DNA of 64,000 bases, from NCBI RefSeq assembly GCF_040054535.1, contig NC_090792.1:8765991-8829990 (forward strand), in the 5' to 3' direction. The notes under the pieces were generated by a model, which was given only the letters and a program-made list of their open reading frames with translations, did no database searches and had not been told where the DNA came from. This DNA comes from Antennarius striatus (taxonomy: Eukaryota; Chordata; Actinopteri; Lophiiformes; Antennariidae). The translations under genes and the position numbers were made by a program. How positions within the stretch are numbered: position 1 is the stretch's first letter; every line of letters begins with the position of its first letter. Below, piece by piece: positions 36,846-53,824 of the stretch.

Positions 36846-39650
36846 TCACATAAGCATTCTTGTATCTGCTTTAGCATTGAACAAAAAGCCGAGCTGAGGC
36901 TGACAGGGGTAGCATAAGTTTAGCAGAACATGTCATCTGTAGTTGAGGGTCTATCTTCTGGGCACTATGACTGCTGATAAAAATGCCACAGGAGTCCAAA
37001 AGTTGAGATATTGTAGCTTCTCTGAAACTTCCAGTAAGGCTTCACAGCAAAGCTGTGTCATCCTGCCCTCTCCAGAGGTACTTAAAGTACTTGAAAGCCT
37101 TTCTGAACTTTATACATACATGGGCATTTTTTATGTAATTTGTTATGTTAATGTAGCCAAGCTGTACTTGATGTTCACTGAAGTACATCTGAAGTGACAC
37201 GGTGTGTGTGGAGTAGACATAAGGAGTGAGTTATAGTGAAAGGCTAATAACAAGAAAGATCATCCATCTTCTCGGGAGAAAAGCACCAGGCCTCTCCCTG
37301 CAGTCAGCTTTGTGTTTCTACCTTCCAAATTATAGTCATTTGGGCATGACAAAGATCCTTGCATCTGTATTGGCTACAGTCGCCAATAATCAGACACGTT
37401 TCTTGGAGAAGAGGGGGCCGGTTCAGTCGTTTATAGCCCAAGGGTCATGGTGAGGAGAGTAGCAACTCCTTGTATTATTTCCATACAGAGTAATGCAAAG
37501 AATTCTGGGAAGTGGTGGAGGACCACCCAGCAGACCACTGTCTGTGTAGTCTGCTCTCAAGCAGTTGACTCATCCACCATTACTGCGGTTGCACATAACA
37601 ACCTGCACTTCTGAGTTTTGCAAACATATTAAATGAGTGACGCACACTGTGGAGTCTCCCATAAAATAGTCAACGGTCTAAAAATATCAATCTGATGACG
37701 TCTCATTTCAAACAGTTTGCCATCAGTTTCTGAAAGAAAATCTCACAAGTCTTCAGTTTAATCAGAACAAGAGTTACTGTGATTACCTCTCAGAGACACT
37801 TCACTCCTAACCACAACCCTCAACATCTTAAAAGTAATACCACTATAAAGACCAAGACCTTCTCATGTGTCCAGAGTGGATTTATGCACCAATGTGTCGT
37901 ATGTTCCATCTCCGTTTTGAGGCCGCTGTGGTTTTACAGCCCAGCCCCAGTCCTGCCAGAGCAAGCATGTGTTCCAACACGCTGTTTACTTATCCTTTAC
38001 AAAAGACGCAAGCCTCTCGCATTAGAAGGGAGGTATCACACAAACACTGCAAACCTCAACGCTGTGCGTCAATACATGCAGCGCCGACTGATTATCTGAC
38101 ATTGACAGCAGTGTGTACACATCAGCATGAAGTAAACTAGGGCTGATAATAGTTTACACTCAGTCATGAAATAGGTAGTGACACTGTCAGCATATCTGGA
38201 AATTACATTTATCATGTGTTTTTGGCAACTCTTTGTCCCGAGGCTGGTGTGCATGAATTCCTCAGTGAATGTGGGATTCCTCTCCCCTTTAATGAAGGCA
38301 GGTCACTGAAGTTCGAGTACAGCAAAGCACCTGCCTTGCCTGAAGCTAAACACAGCGGCGTGGCTTACTGCAAAATCTAAATCCAAATCTACAAATTTAG
38401 CACCAGAAAGACTTAAGCATATACACACACCCTCCACAGATCTAGTATGTTCAAGAAGAAGTACAAATAATTCTCAATATTTGTTTTAGACTGAATGCCT
38501 TGAAGGTAGAATTTAATCCACAAGGCAACATTGGCAATTCCACCAACTATGACAAGTCCCATGATCATGGATGTGGTAAAGAATTAGGTCAAAATGTTTC
38601 AGAGAAAGTGGGTTGATATGCTACTTCACCAAAATTCAGAGTAGGACATCCTAAAATCAACTGTCATCTGTAGCCAAGCAGATGGCAGACTCACAGTGCT
38701 GTCTGTACGCTCGTACCTTTCTCGACTTTAGAAGGTATGATCAAAATGCAGTTCAAAGGCAGTATCGGGGGAAGCTTGGAGGAATCTCTGGGAATAGTAC
38801 ATTCATTAGCCTGCCTTGAGTGACGCAGTGAAGCTGACTGGGCAGACTCTATTGCCTCACAGGGATAAATGGGGCAAAGCCGAGAGGGAGTGGCAGCGAT
38901 ACAGGAAGTCACCTTTGTTTGAGTTAGGACTGGCTCAGTTTAACCATGAGGTCGTTCACATCTACACCTGACCTAACTGGGTTTAACATGGCATGAGCTG
39001 TCAGTGATACGTGATGCTCTCAGTAACTGCTTGCTCTTCATGTTAAGCCACACTCGGAGCGACTAAATGGCAAGTGTTACACAGTGTGGAAAAACTGGTG
39101 TCACGGTCTGGCACCTGAAGGCATCAATGAGGGCGTTGGCTGTCTACTTTTCAAATTATCAAACATAAGAGAGAAATGCTAGCTCAATAGCAACCAGGCA
39201 ACAACTCTGCGTGCTCATTAGAGAACAAATGCACATGAAGGATCATGAGGCCACTTGAACATGAGGTCTGAAAGGAGGGATGGTCTGTGAAGTCTCTGGA
39301 GAACTTTGAGGGAGTTGTTGGGAAATCTCTCAGTGATGCCAAACTTAAGGGAAGAGGTCTCCTCTTTCACAGCCGACATATTCTTACACTGACAGAGAAG
39401 ATTAAAAGACTGTTTTCTTAAAGTCTGGTTCGTTTCCAACATAACAACATAAATACACCGTGGCAAAGGAATTGGATGAAAGACAATCCCATGCTGACAT
39501 TATGTGGTCCCTTTGTTTTCTGCAAGGAGGGTTCTGTTTCAGAAACAGGCCAAAAAGGTAATTGCAGTGTTAAAAATAAACTACTGTAAGACAATAATGA
39601 CACAAATAAACCAAAAGGCTATGTGACAGGACTCAATGAGGTTGAAAAGG

Positions 39651-39753
<103 letters not shown>

Positions 39754-39871
39754 GCAGAAATCTGCGAGGCCTCTGTAGCCATGCAGCAGCTTGTCTGGCA
39801 AGAGCAGTGACTGCATTCCTGAGCGATTGATAATTACCGTCTAAGGAACTCTTCACTCTGAATCTGCTTTC

Positions 39872-39872
39872 T

Positions 39873-39903
<31 letters not shown>

Positions 39904-39908
39904 ACACA
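39872..39908. repeat. (CA)n microsatellite
   Basis: About 18 CA units with one TA interruption, only 120 bp from the GT tract and in the opposite phase. Confidence 0.9.
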
Positions 39909-42900
39909 CTACCGCCCCTCATCTCCTCCTCCTGTTCTCCCTTTTACCCCTCCCTCCCTGTCACACATCCCTCACACAGAACAGTGGCCTAGGAGACAGA
40001 ACCATGAAAGACAGACAACATAATGGCTGGTGTACGAGTCATTTTTAGATAACATTATGTCATTATGTTTGTGCTAAATGGATGGGGAATATTGTGCCCT
40101 ATTTGCTCTTTTTAGACAGGTGTCACAAATATTGGAACTGATAATTAATTCTTCGTCTTAGTTTATAAATATCAAAAATGTTGGTTCCTCTTTAACTTTT
40201 TTTAAGATGCAAATTGAAGTCATTTTTCATTTTTGCACAGTATGTGAATTACATGCTTCACTGCCTAAAATATTTCCATCTACAGCTGCAAATAATCATA
40301 GTTTTATTAACTATGAATCCAACAATAGTTTCTTGATTAATCAACTTGTTAATAATGTCTAAACACATCACTCAGGGGAGTGCACGCCTTCACCGAGCTA
40401 CAGCCGTCTCCTTTAGTCAAGTTAAACTCTCCATACCCAGAGACCACTGAGTCAAAAAACAGCCATGGATCCATCACTTTACACATATATACTCCAGTAT
40501 TCAGTGATTCCTTCTCTGGAACATGCTCTCACTCTTTCACTTACATGAAAATCCATTATGAACTGTAGATGAAATTGATGAATATAATGAACAAAAGCTC
40601 TCACGTTTAAAAGATACGTCTGTTTTTTCCAGTTCTGCTATAATATTTGAGGCTCAGACCTCAGCCTGACACACAGTGTCAGGGTACTTGTCAAGTAGTT
40701 CATATGTAACCAAAATAAACAAAGCAAAAAAACCAAACAAAAGCAAAACTCTATCCTGCAATTGTCCAGTCATGTGTTTTATGTGACAACTAGTCCAAAG
40801 TTAAAAGATGTTAATTTACTATTACATAAGATCATGATATTGAAAGTTGATGAATTCTGGCATTTTTAACTTATAGGTCAAATTAATAATACATTGTTTT
40901 TTCAAAACAATTGCTGATTGTCAGCAAAGTGATTAATCGATGAGTAAATAAATCAGCGCAGTCCAGATATGCTGGAAATGGTAACAATGCACAAGAAGCA
41001 CACTACCATCAGATTTATCTGAATGTATAGATTTTTAATTCACTAATCAATTCTAGTATCTCTCACATTAGAATGTTGTCAGAAATCAGCCTAAATCCTT
41101 GTTATCTTCTTTGTTTCTTTCCAAAAACTGAGGAAAAAAATCAAGAAAACAGTAATTTTTCTGTGTTTATAGTGCTAAAAGGTGTTTGCTTGGTTTCCAG
41201 GGTTGCCCGGGTTCCAGGTCTGGACTGCAGTGTCTTTTCAGCTTACGACCCCTGAACTGACAGGTCAACCACTGGCAAAAAAGAATAAAAGAAACTGTTG
41301 TCCAACGGTAATGACCGACTGGCAGCCATGGCAAACACAGCTGGGGTTAAAAATACTTCCTAGGATCTGGGTGTTTCATCTCTGCTCTGGTCAGAACATA
41401 AACTCTGGCACTGGTTTGAAATCCTTCCAATCTAAAAAAGTTCATTTAATCTGACAAGAGCCTGAGTGGAAGGAAGAAAGGTTTCTGTGTTTGGACCAGA
41501 GCTTAGAATGAGAAGTTCCAGAAAGACTAGAAAACAAAAAGTCAAAAATACAAGCAGGAAAATGAGAAACTGACACAGACTCTGTCCTGCCTGAGTGCCG
41601 GTAACAGCTATTGATTAAATCATTAAGAAATGCTGCTGATGACACAGTGTTGAGTTAATGATAAACTAATCCTCTTGATTAACAGCACACAATGTCCTTC
41701 TGATCAGGAGGGAGTTTCCTCTGACTGCAGGGCTGCCTGACATCGTTCTCATCAACCCAACGCTCACACATATAATCATGTATCATTATGTGTTACTACA
41801 GCAATTCCACAGTTTCTCTCTCTTGACCAACAGCTTTCCCCTTTCCTCCACAGCACTGACACATCGTCATGAGGTCATAAGTGAACACAGTACACAGGTA
41901 AAAAAGTTTTCTCTACCTGGCTGCAGCATATCTTAAGCCCTTTCTCCCCCAGTCAAGCCCTTATCCTCTGCTTGAAACCATCATCTGGTGTATACCTTCA
42001 GCTTCCTCTGGATCTCAGTCATCTACCAGGCTCTCCTGCTTGATAAGACACCTTCACGCTCCACGAGCACAAGTCCTGGCATGGCAGGCTGGCGAAGAAG
42101 TAGCACCAGTATGCGACACACCCTTCCCAAACAAATGCTGTCTCAGCCTCACCTATCAGAGGGTACAGGAGGTGAACTTGAAGCCGTCGGCCCTTGACTG
42201 CAGGAAGCACCACTGAGTTTTCAGACAAGTTTGGATTTGAAGCTCACCTCCAGTCCAAAGTCTAGCAAAGGCAGTGGACAAACAGAGAGGGGGGGACCCC
42301 CAAGAGGTCCTAAGGTGGTCCTGTTATCTCTGCCAGGTTAATCAACAAGCACAGACTGCCTCTGACTGGCAGGAATTAAACAAAGTATCCCAGCACAGTG
42401 CTGTCAAGCAGTCACATGCTGCTGGGACAGTGAAATAACACAATAGTCTTCATTGTCATTCGCTCCATAGCTGAGAGAAGCACGACAGGTCTTGAGTTAC
42501 CTGAGCTTAGATCCCTCAAGGCCAAGCTAAGCAAATCTCCCACACCTAGTTTTCAGTGCATGCCTATACTCAACCTGGATCTCGTCATCTATCCGAAACC
42601 CATTTGATCTGATTACACTCAATAGCAGGGCTTTGGACTGGGTCTTATGTTGAATCCTGTTCCCAATGTGTCACAGCACAGCAACCGCAGCACAGTAATT
42701 CAACTTCATGATGTAAGCGACGTGAAAAGAGTACAAATCCAATACAGCCTTAAAATGTAGTCGATTACATCACCCCCTGGTTTAAAGTGTTTGAAGGACT
42801 TCAAAACGTTTCTCACCGTTTAGAGCATCAAAGACAAACGTTCGATGAGAGAGAAGGTCTGTCAAGAAGAACGACCCAGCTCTGTTCAGGCTTTAACAAC

Positions 42901-42959
42901 TACAGACAAGTTTAAGTACCTTGCTGAACTTTTCTGATTCGGTTTGCTTGGTTTAGCCT

Positions 42960-43262
42960 CTCTCCATCTGACACGGTTCCTGACAACGTCTCTGATCTCC
43001 AACTCCAAACTTTCACCGTCCGAACGAAAACTTCAGGTGAACCATTTCCGCGAAGAGCTCTTCTGGAAGCAGCGGGGGTCTGGATTTGTCGGTAGCCGCT
43101 GGTAGAAGTCCGTTTGGGGGGACGTAAGCTGAGCTAACTCCTCCAGTGTCGGTGCTGACTGTCTGTGGACGCTCCACGGACCGCGGTGGGAATGAGAAGT
43201 TGCGTCGCTGACGACCTGCGGCTCCCACCTGAAGGAGGCTGGGCGCGCGCAGGTGAGGTGAC
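42960..43262 (-). promoter_or_regulatory. nhsl3: Putative CpG-rich 5' end of nhsl3
   Basis: This stretch is far richer in G+C and CpG (GGGCGCGCGCAGG, GACCGCGGTGGG, ATTTCCGCGAAG) than the surrounding DNA. It lies upstream of the first coding exon on the minus strand, where a non-coding first exon is required. GT dinucleotides after CAG (near 43229 and 43217 on the minus strand) could be donors, but I cannot choose one. It would be divergent from sync. Confidence 0.4.
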
Positions 43263-43320
43263 AGGCTGCAGTCACGTGACGACATCTAGTGGTGAGGTGG
43301 TGGAACTACTGGCTGGCTAC

Positions 43321-43679
<359 letters not shown>

Positions 43680-43850
43680 ACTTTTGGAATTCAATTGTTT
43701 TGTTTGGACAGCATAGAAATTCAAGATGGTTGTTGTGAAGTCTTATTATATTGAAGGCATTCTGGATGTTTGTTTAAAAATACTTCTACAGTATGTCTCA
43801 GATTGCCCCTTTGTTTATCATCGTGTGATGATTATATGTGTGTCTTTGTT

Positions 43851-43851
<1 letters not shown>

Positions 43852-43920
<69 letters not shown>

Positions 43921-43942
43921 CGTGCGTGCGTGTGTGTGTGTG
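43852..43942. repeat. (GT)n microsatellite with GCGT variants
   Basis: GT units ending in GTGC/GCGT repeats, about 175 bp after the CTAT array. Confidence 0.95.
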
Positions 43943-44693
43943 AAGGAGTTCATAGGGACAAAACAGCACAAAAGCTGTAGAATTATCGTGCAGACTTCAT
44001 GTGAAGCTGAGCTCGATACTTGAACTCTAAAAAAAGAAAAGCATGCACAGGCCTGCTAATCTTGCCACCTCTGCCTGTGCAGCCTGAGGCTAAATGTTTT
44101 CAGGCAAAATGCTGAGGAAAGCTATTGCAAAGGTGCTGTCACTCTTGTCTTAGACACACAGACAAAACAGGCTTTACAAGTATATCTCTCTGATACCCAG
44201 ACTGGTCCAGACAAGTGTTAAGTGATATTTCCATGAGCCAGTCCGCCTTCACTACTGACACAGTTTTGATCCCATGTGTGGTTATGACAGAGTCTTAGAT
44301 GGAGTTTCTCCCCCGCCTCCAGTGTTATTAATAAACACAGTGTTTTCCTAGAGACACACACACACACACTGTCCTTAAAGCTGAAAGTAAACAGCTCTCC
44401 AGACTATCGTCCAGACGAAGTAAGTAAAAATACAAGTTCAAATGAAACGGTGATCAGAATAAGATACAGATTTGAAAAGAAAGTGAAGGAACGTTTGGGT
44501 GCTCTGATGTGTGATAATAGGATGGTTTATAAGATGTGCAGCTATCAGTATTTTAAACATTAACAACAAACTGAATCATTACACAAAACAGCCTTAAATG
44601 AACGACAAGATAAGAGATTTTAAAACGAGTATCCCATCAATTATTTTGTGGGTCTTTAAACTAAAGCTATGTTTCCTCCTTCTTTAGCTTTCT

Positions 44694-46294
44694 ATGGATA
44701 ATCAAACATCAGCTGAAAATCATGAAGACACAACATTTATTGAAGAGTCACAAACGGGACACAGATTTCTGAAAGACAGCATAGTCCGCTCTCATTCTGA
44801 TCTTCAAACAGAGACAACTTTCCTCCCAGACATTGTTCCATATCCTGTCGTGGACCACACTGTCATGGACCATTTAGGGAAGTGTTTTGATACATGCATC
44901 CAGCAAGTGTCCCATCTGGAGATGCAGAGAAACAAACTTATTCAAGAGCTGATCAGCCTACATGAACCCATGCTGACAGTAGTGGAGCACCTGAGAGAGA
45001 AACTGGTGGAGATGCAAAGGGTGCTCACTCTGGCTCAGCTGGATTGTATTGCTGTTCATGAGGAAGTGCAGCAGGTGAAAAGAAAAATGTTTTCCACAGC
45101 CAGAGAGTGCATCCAGAGCCAGGTCACACTGGCTGCACACAAGTATGAGGTGGCTCAGTCTGCTATAACACAGGTAGGATTCCCAATTCCTGCAGGATTT
45201 GTTTACTAGAATAGTTTGAAGTCAGCTAGTTAGAAGCATTTCTGTTAACGCTTTCACAGGATAACAATAGCAAGGACAATGGTAGCACATTTTGGCCCCA
45301 GATTGTGTATTGTAAAATGACGAGTACAAAAGCAACCTAAAGTAAAAAATAAAACATTAACGAAGCTGGTGTTTCACCCATAGCATGCTGGGATAGGATC
45401 CAGCAGACCTGTGATCCACAAGCTGGATAAGTGGCTGCAGGCGAGACAACTGAGATAATCTTGTCTACAAGAAAATGGATGGACGGAAAACATTGATGAA
45501 CAAATGCATTCTCCAGCTTTACTGTTATTCTCTCTGTATTCATTCATCCATAGACAGAGTTGAAGGGACACATCCAAAGCCTGACCCAAGAGTGGTCACA
45601 GCTCCAGGAGGCCCACCAGGACCAGCTGATCACCCTGAGGGACCAGGTCTCCAAGCCCTGCAGGTCCAGGGCCATGACTGATGTCAGCCAGTGCCGCCAG
45701 GCTGCTGCTAGACTGCAGCGGCGTCTCAGCGGCAGTCTGATGGCTCTGGAGAGCTGGTATGAGCCTCGGCTCGTTGCCCTGCTGAGGAGAAGACAGATCG
45801 GGGAAGATGCCCTGAGAAAGAGCAGAGACCAGGTGATGGATCTGAGGGCCAGCCTCGGGCCCCTGAGGGAGGAAATACAGAGACTAGAGGTGCAGAGAGC
45901 CTGTCTGGAGAAGAGGATCACTCTGGTAGAAAAGGAGAGGGAGGAGAGCGTCACGCAACACAAGGTACAGTGACTCAAGTAGGGCACTAAAGAAATAAAG
46001 GATGATTGAAGCTAGACCAAGATTTTTATCCACTCTGTGCAGGAGACAGTGGATGCATTGACAGAGATTCTGAGAGGTCTGCAAGTGGAATTCGAAGTTC
46101 AAAGAAAATCTAAGAATAATCTGGAGCATCGAAAAGATAGTCTTTTAAGAGAGCTCTCATCCCTGAGGTAGGTCCACTATGATCTTAATTTATATTCACA
46201 TTTATATGCATGAGCATTCATGAATGCTTATCTATCGCATTTTAGAGGCTGTGAACCCTATGAAACCACTTCAGAAGAGGATCTCTACTTGTAG
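44694..46294 (+). CDS. sync: Syncoilin (intermediate-filament-like muscle protein)
   Basis: Exons 44694-45173, 45554-45964, 46043-46167 and 46246-46294 are in phase and give 354 aa; human syncoilin is longer, about 480. An acceptor (CTTTAG) just before the ATG implies an upstream non-coding exon, possibly ending at the GACGAA|GTAAGT site near 44418. Residues from about 60 onward form a coiled-coil rod. Shared stretches with syncoilin are [70 protein letters not shown] and a C-terminal RELSSLRG. The acidic head repeats of the human protein are reduced to a short N-terminus. The protein links dystrobrevin and desmin in muscle; that is known from mammals. Its neighbours nhsl3 and rbbp4 are the same as in human, which supports the call. 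Confidence 0.87.
45400..45485 (+). repeat. LINE 3'-tail-like fragment in sync intron 1
   Basis: CTGGGATAGGATCCAGCAGA ... GGATAAGTGGCTGCAG ... GAAAATGGATGGACGG matches the widespread fish repeat ending GGATAAGCGG...AAAATGGATGGATGG. Confidence 0.55.
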
Positions 46295-46452
46295 GTCTCA
46301 ATTTCATGTCTTTGATCTGATGACAAACATTTAAATTGCATGCAATTTTTAAAAATTATCTATTGAGTCCTTTACTTTTCAGAGTCATTCTGATATAAAA
46401 CATAATCCAACGCACTAACTGCAAGAAACAAAGCCAACACAATTACTTATAT

Positions 46453-46458
46453 TTTATT
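46453..46458 (-). terminator. rbbp4: Poly(A) signal AATAAA of rbbp4
   Basis: TTTATT on the + strand, about 445 bp after the rbbp4 stop. A possible sync signal (AATAAA, 46665-46670, + strand) lies beyond it, so the two convergent transcripts may overlap by some 200 bp. Confidence 0.45.
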
Positions 46459-46901
46459 ATGAATATAATTAAGTACACAAAAGATCAGAATCAGCACAGA
46501 AAAACAAAAAATACAAAAGAAAAATGACTGAATACACATTTTCAAAAATTCATAATATAAACAAAGCAAAGAGACACTAAAGTATTTACACTTTCTAATA
46601 AAAATGGATCTCTGTAGAAATGTTTGTAAAGATGAGATGATGTATCTGAATCCACCAAGAAAAAAATAAAAGCAGAACATTAATGGGCACCACTGTTACG
46701 GTTCCAAAATAAGGCACAGTAGGTCTAAAACTGATCCATAAAGAATTAAACCAAAGAGGCAAAGACTGAATGCAGAATATTTTTTTACTGACTTCCTACA
46801 AAATCAGTGCTTCCAAAATGTTAAGAAGACATCACCGGTGATGAAACACACTGGAACACAGATCCATGTTTAACAAGCAGGTGAGATGAACAGGATGGGA
46901 C

Positions 46902-50244
<3,343 letters not shown>

Positions 50245-50518
50245 TTCGCTGTTTTTAAACCTCTAGTAATAGTTAAAAGAGTACTAAATCTTCCGGAATC
50301 TTCCGGAACGCGCTCAGGAGGCAGCTCGACGGCTCGCTATGGCGCCAACTCCGTAAAATACCAGCAACCAATCAGAACGCAGCATACGGAAAGGACGTCG
50401 TCAGCATTTATTGACACTTCCGGTGACGCACGTCCGGTTCATGTTGAGCTTCCTGAAATGTAGTGAGGACATGATAGAATTAAGATTGGGGGTTTTTTAA
50501 AGTGTAATTAACGCCACA
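50245..50518. promoter_or_regulatory. Bidirectional promoter of rbbp4 and zbtb8os
   Basis: Only 274 bp separate the two start codons, on opposite strands. Inside are an E2F-like GGCGCCAA (near 50343), a CCAAT box (near 50368), ETS-type CTTCCGG sites (near 50290, 50302 and 50417) and a CRE-like GACGTCGTCA (near 50395). There is no TATA box. E2F and ETS sites are usual in such head-to-head housekeeping promoters. In human the two genes are also head-to-head. Confidence 0.75.
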
Positions 50519-53500
50519 ATGGACGACCGTGTGTTAGACCTGACGGAGGCACAGAAAAAAATCAAGTCGAAGTACCCGAAGATCAACAAGAAATACGAAT
50601 GTAAGGTTTTACTCAGGCTAAATATTGTACGTAGTTACGAACGTGGTTTTACTTTCCGCATCTCACAAGTTACAGTAGTTGGCATCATGTTATAATCACA
50701 CGAATGTTCATGTTTACGTGTGTCTTACTTGGTTTTTGAGACACGTTGTCACGTCTACCTTTGTTAGTGCAGGTATCTACTCTGCTGTATTATGTTAGCT
50801 TGTGTTCTGTTGTTACAGATCTGGATCACACAGCAGATGTACAGTGAGTATATTGTGATTCAATGTTTCATTTCTTGTCAGATCTTAAGTTTCTCTGATA
50901 CCCAGGAGTCATCACTTTCATTGTTTCTCCTAAGAATTCATTCCTGGGGGGCTACGCTAGAGGAAGCCTTTGAGCAGTGTGCCATGGGGATGTTCGGCTA
51001 CATGACGGACACAGAGACAGTAGAACCGACAGATATTGTTCATGTGGAATCATCAGGTGAGGGTTCACTCAGTTTGACTTAGACTTTATTGATCACAAAC
51101 TGGGAAATTTGCTTGTTATAGTAGGATGAAATTGCACATACACGGACATACACTAACTAATATGATTAAAAACAGTGAAAGTTCTCATTCATCCAGGATG
51201 TGGTTATCTAAACGTGTTTAAATCAAAATCAACCAGCAGAACTGAATAAGCGTCTTGGATGAGAGGTGAAACATCTTTGAGGAATTTTGCACAAGTCCAG
51301 TGGATTGATTTATACACCTTTGGAAAAACTGGAGATATAGGCATAAACAGGATAAAGTAAAATGAGCTGGATATGAACGTGTTCAAGGTTTATTTACTTG
51401 GATTCAACAAATATCATTGAGGTAGATGGTAAATAGTGCAGAAACATTATTATTGAGCAGCCCATCTATTCAGTCTGTTGGTATCTCTGGATCCAATACT
51501 TCTCTTCCAACAACAACACAACAACAGACTGGTAGAAGAGCTCCAGCGTTTTGCACTGAAGGATCTCTGCTTCCTCAGGAAACAGTTGGCGTTCCTCTTA
51601 TACACAGCCTCGGTGCTGATCTTCCAATTCAGTCTGCTGTCGAGATGCACACCTTGGTGTTTGCATGTGTCAACCACTGAGTCATTCTCCTGAATAAACA
51701 ATGGTTGCTGTTGTCGACTTCAACCTGATGTCAGTTGCCATTGCAATGGTTTTAGCCACATTCAGTAATTTAAAAAAAAAACTTCTTTTTTTTTACCAGG
51801 CCACTCCACAAAATTTTTGTTGGAAATACACTCCACCACTTCGTCTGAAAATGTCTAGTGGCAAAACCTTATACACTTTTGAAAATTAGAGGTGTACAAG
51901 GTGAAGACGTAAGGATACAGAATAGTCCACTGCTGTGCTCCTTTGCTACTCACCCCTATCCCATAGAGACTGGCAGACAGACTGCAGTCTGCCTGTCAGG
52001 TAGTCGTTAATCCAGAAGACGGTGGACATGTTGACCTCCATCACAAGCAGTTTCTCACTCATTTACAGCAAATGGATGGTGTTGAATGCACTGATTTGAT
52101 TTTTTTGCTTGTGGTCTGAATGGCCCCGCATCAGCCTTTCTAGCACATCATCATATGAGATGTGAGGGCCAGGGGTTGGGAGTCAGTTGTCATTTTGGGC
52201 ACAGGATTCCCTCATGAAGTCATCCAGAGCCCCAGCATCTTCACCAGGCTCGGGTTGGAGAGTGTTCTCTCTTACTATACCTCACATCAAACTGTTCTAT
52301 ACCTGCTTCTGCCAAATTCTGTTCTTTCTTTTTTTTCATGATTTCTTTGTAGGTGATGACATGCAGTCTCTTCTTTTCCACTTCCTTGATGACTGGCTAT
52401 ACAAGTTCTGTGCAGACCTCTTCTTTGTTCCAAGGGTGTGTATTTAGGTCACTAGTTGGAAACTAAATATTTTTTCCATGCAAGAAGTCAAAGTACAAGT
52501 GTAGGGCTGAATGATAATCAGATAAAACTGTATTGAGATTACTTTTACAAAATATTGTGAAATTGGTCATTTTTGCATTTGGCATTACGTAGATATAAGT
52601 TGGTGTCTGTGCTAAACAATCGTGTTATTTCTCAAGACACCTTTGGTTCTGTTAGGGATTTACATCATGAGAAGTTGCAATTTTTCATTTGCTTATTTCA
52701 GGAGTTGTTTTCCTTTGCTTTAAATAATTTGTATTTTTCTTTGTTTTAACAAACATAATTGAAAAGTTTTTCCTTTCATGTATTATTCTTAAATAATTGA
52801 ATCACATTTTTCCACAAGGAAATCAAAGTTTTGGATATAGACAAATCACACTTCAAGATCCGCTCAATTGGGTAAGTTTTTTTTGTCTGTTCACACTAAC
52901 ATGGTTATACTTTCATATGAAAACTTTATCTTGATATGACATATCTTCCTATTTTAAATAGGAATCAAAAATTAAAGCAGACATGTTTTGAAGGGCTATT
53001 GCCAGCAGAGTGGAGTGTTACTTCATGACCAAAAAGAGAACCCGTCAACAGTACCATTCTTGTTTCATTACACATTACAACCTGACACACTCAATTTGAA
53101 GGTGTCACGTTGGGGTGTAGAATATACTGTTGGACTTTTTGACATTTTGTTGACTCATCATGAAACACTCAGAAGATTAATGTAAACTAATGTATTTTAA
53201 TGTGAATTGTGTTTTGGCATTCTTCTTTTCTCTTTTCTATTTAAGATGGGGTGAAGAGTTCTCTCTTGAAAAGCATCCACAGGTAAGTCAGTGAATGTTT
53301 TTAAAATTGCATGAAAAGTTATTATAAAACAGTGTTTCGAATATAATTACTTTCCATAATATCTTAGCATAAAAGTGCATGGGTTCCCTTCGGGTTCTTC
53401 GGCTTCCTCCCACATCCCAAAACATGGAGCTTAGGTGAATTGATCACTCTAAATTGCCCGTAGGAGTGAATGTGAGCGTGAATCGTTGTTTTTCTTTCGT

Positions 53501-53824
53501 GTTGTTCAGCAGCTGGTGTTACACTCGGAATGTCCCCTGCCTCTTGCCTGTAAGTCAGCTGGGATAGTTTCCAGCAACAGCTGTGAGGCACGACAGCGGA
53601 TTAGGCAGTCAGGAAGATGAATGAATCAAAAAAGAACAGAACGCTTAAACTTTCTCACTTGTAAAAACGATGACAATGAAAACAATGAAAGATAATCCTG
53701 GTGTGGTTGTTCTGAGGGTCTTGTGTTGTTAATCCAGGGGACTGAGGTGAAAGCCATCACCTACTCTGCTATGCAGATCTACGATACAGAAAAACCACAG
53801 ATATTTGCCATCGTTGATATCTGA
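50519..53824 (+). CDS. zbtb8os: Archease (tRNA-splicing ligase cofactor)
   Basis: Exons 50519-50600, 50819-50843, 50935-51056, 52353-52435, 52819-52871, 53246-53282 and 53738-53824 are in phase and give 162 aa, close to the usual length. Archease helps the ligase RTCB to turn over in tRNA splicing and XBP1 mRNA splicing. Diagnostic stretches are KKYEYLDHTADVQIHSWG with TLEEAFEQCAMGMFGYMTDT, SLLFHFLDDWLYKF, RSIGWGEEFSLEKHPQGTEV and the C-terminal VDI. The acidic HTAD residue and C-terminal Asp expected at the metal site are present. The N-terminus differs most from mammals. Exon 50819-50843 has just 25 bases. Intron 3 holds a LINE relic and intron 6 a repeat tail. Confidence 0.95.
51080..52170 (-). 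mobile_element. Decayed LINE (reverse transcriptase remnant) in zbtb8os intron 3
   Basis: On the minus strand at about 51450-51701 one frame reads HQGVHLDSRLNWKISTEAVY followed by KRNANCFLRKQRSFS and later a C-W-x-x-SI motif; this is the C-terminal part of the reverse transcriptase ORF of L2/Rex1-like fish LINEs (KYLGVHLD...LYKKG...LRRLRSF). Further upstream (about 51985-52125) are broken pieces such as INDYLTGRLQS and FNTI-like codons. A tail AAATTTCCCAGTTTGTGATC then AATAAAGTC ends it at about 51082. Several frameshifts and stops; about 51187-51312 is another repeat inside it. Confidence 0.65.
53380..53625. repeat. LINE-tail-type interspersed repeat in zbtb8os intron 6
   Basis: The blocks TCGGCTTCCTCCCACATCCC, AATTGCCCGTAGGAGTGAA, CTGGGATAGTTTCCAGCA and GACAGCGGATTAGGCAG are degenerate versions of a very common fish repeat. 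The same type occurs, in reverse, at 63010-63300. Confidence 0.65.

Noticed and set aside
42000-42230. Open frames around 41988-42228 on both strands
   Set aside because: Short, no splice borders in agreement, no recognisable protein; chance frames within the nhsl3 intron.
43013-43285. 90-codon minus-strand frame in the GC-rich region
   Set aside because: It could be the 5' UTR exon of nhsl3. However, no donor keeps it in frame with the next exon, whose own ATG is preceded by UTR, so it is not called coding.
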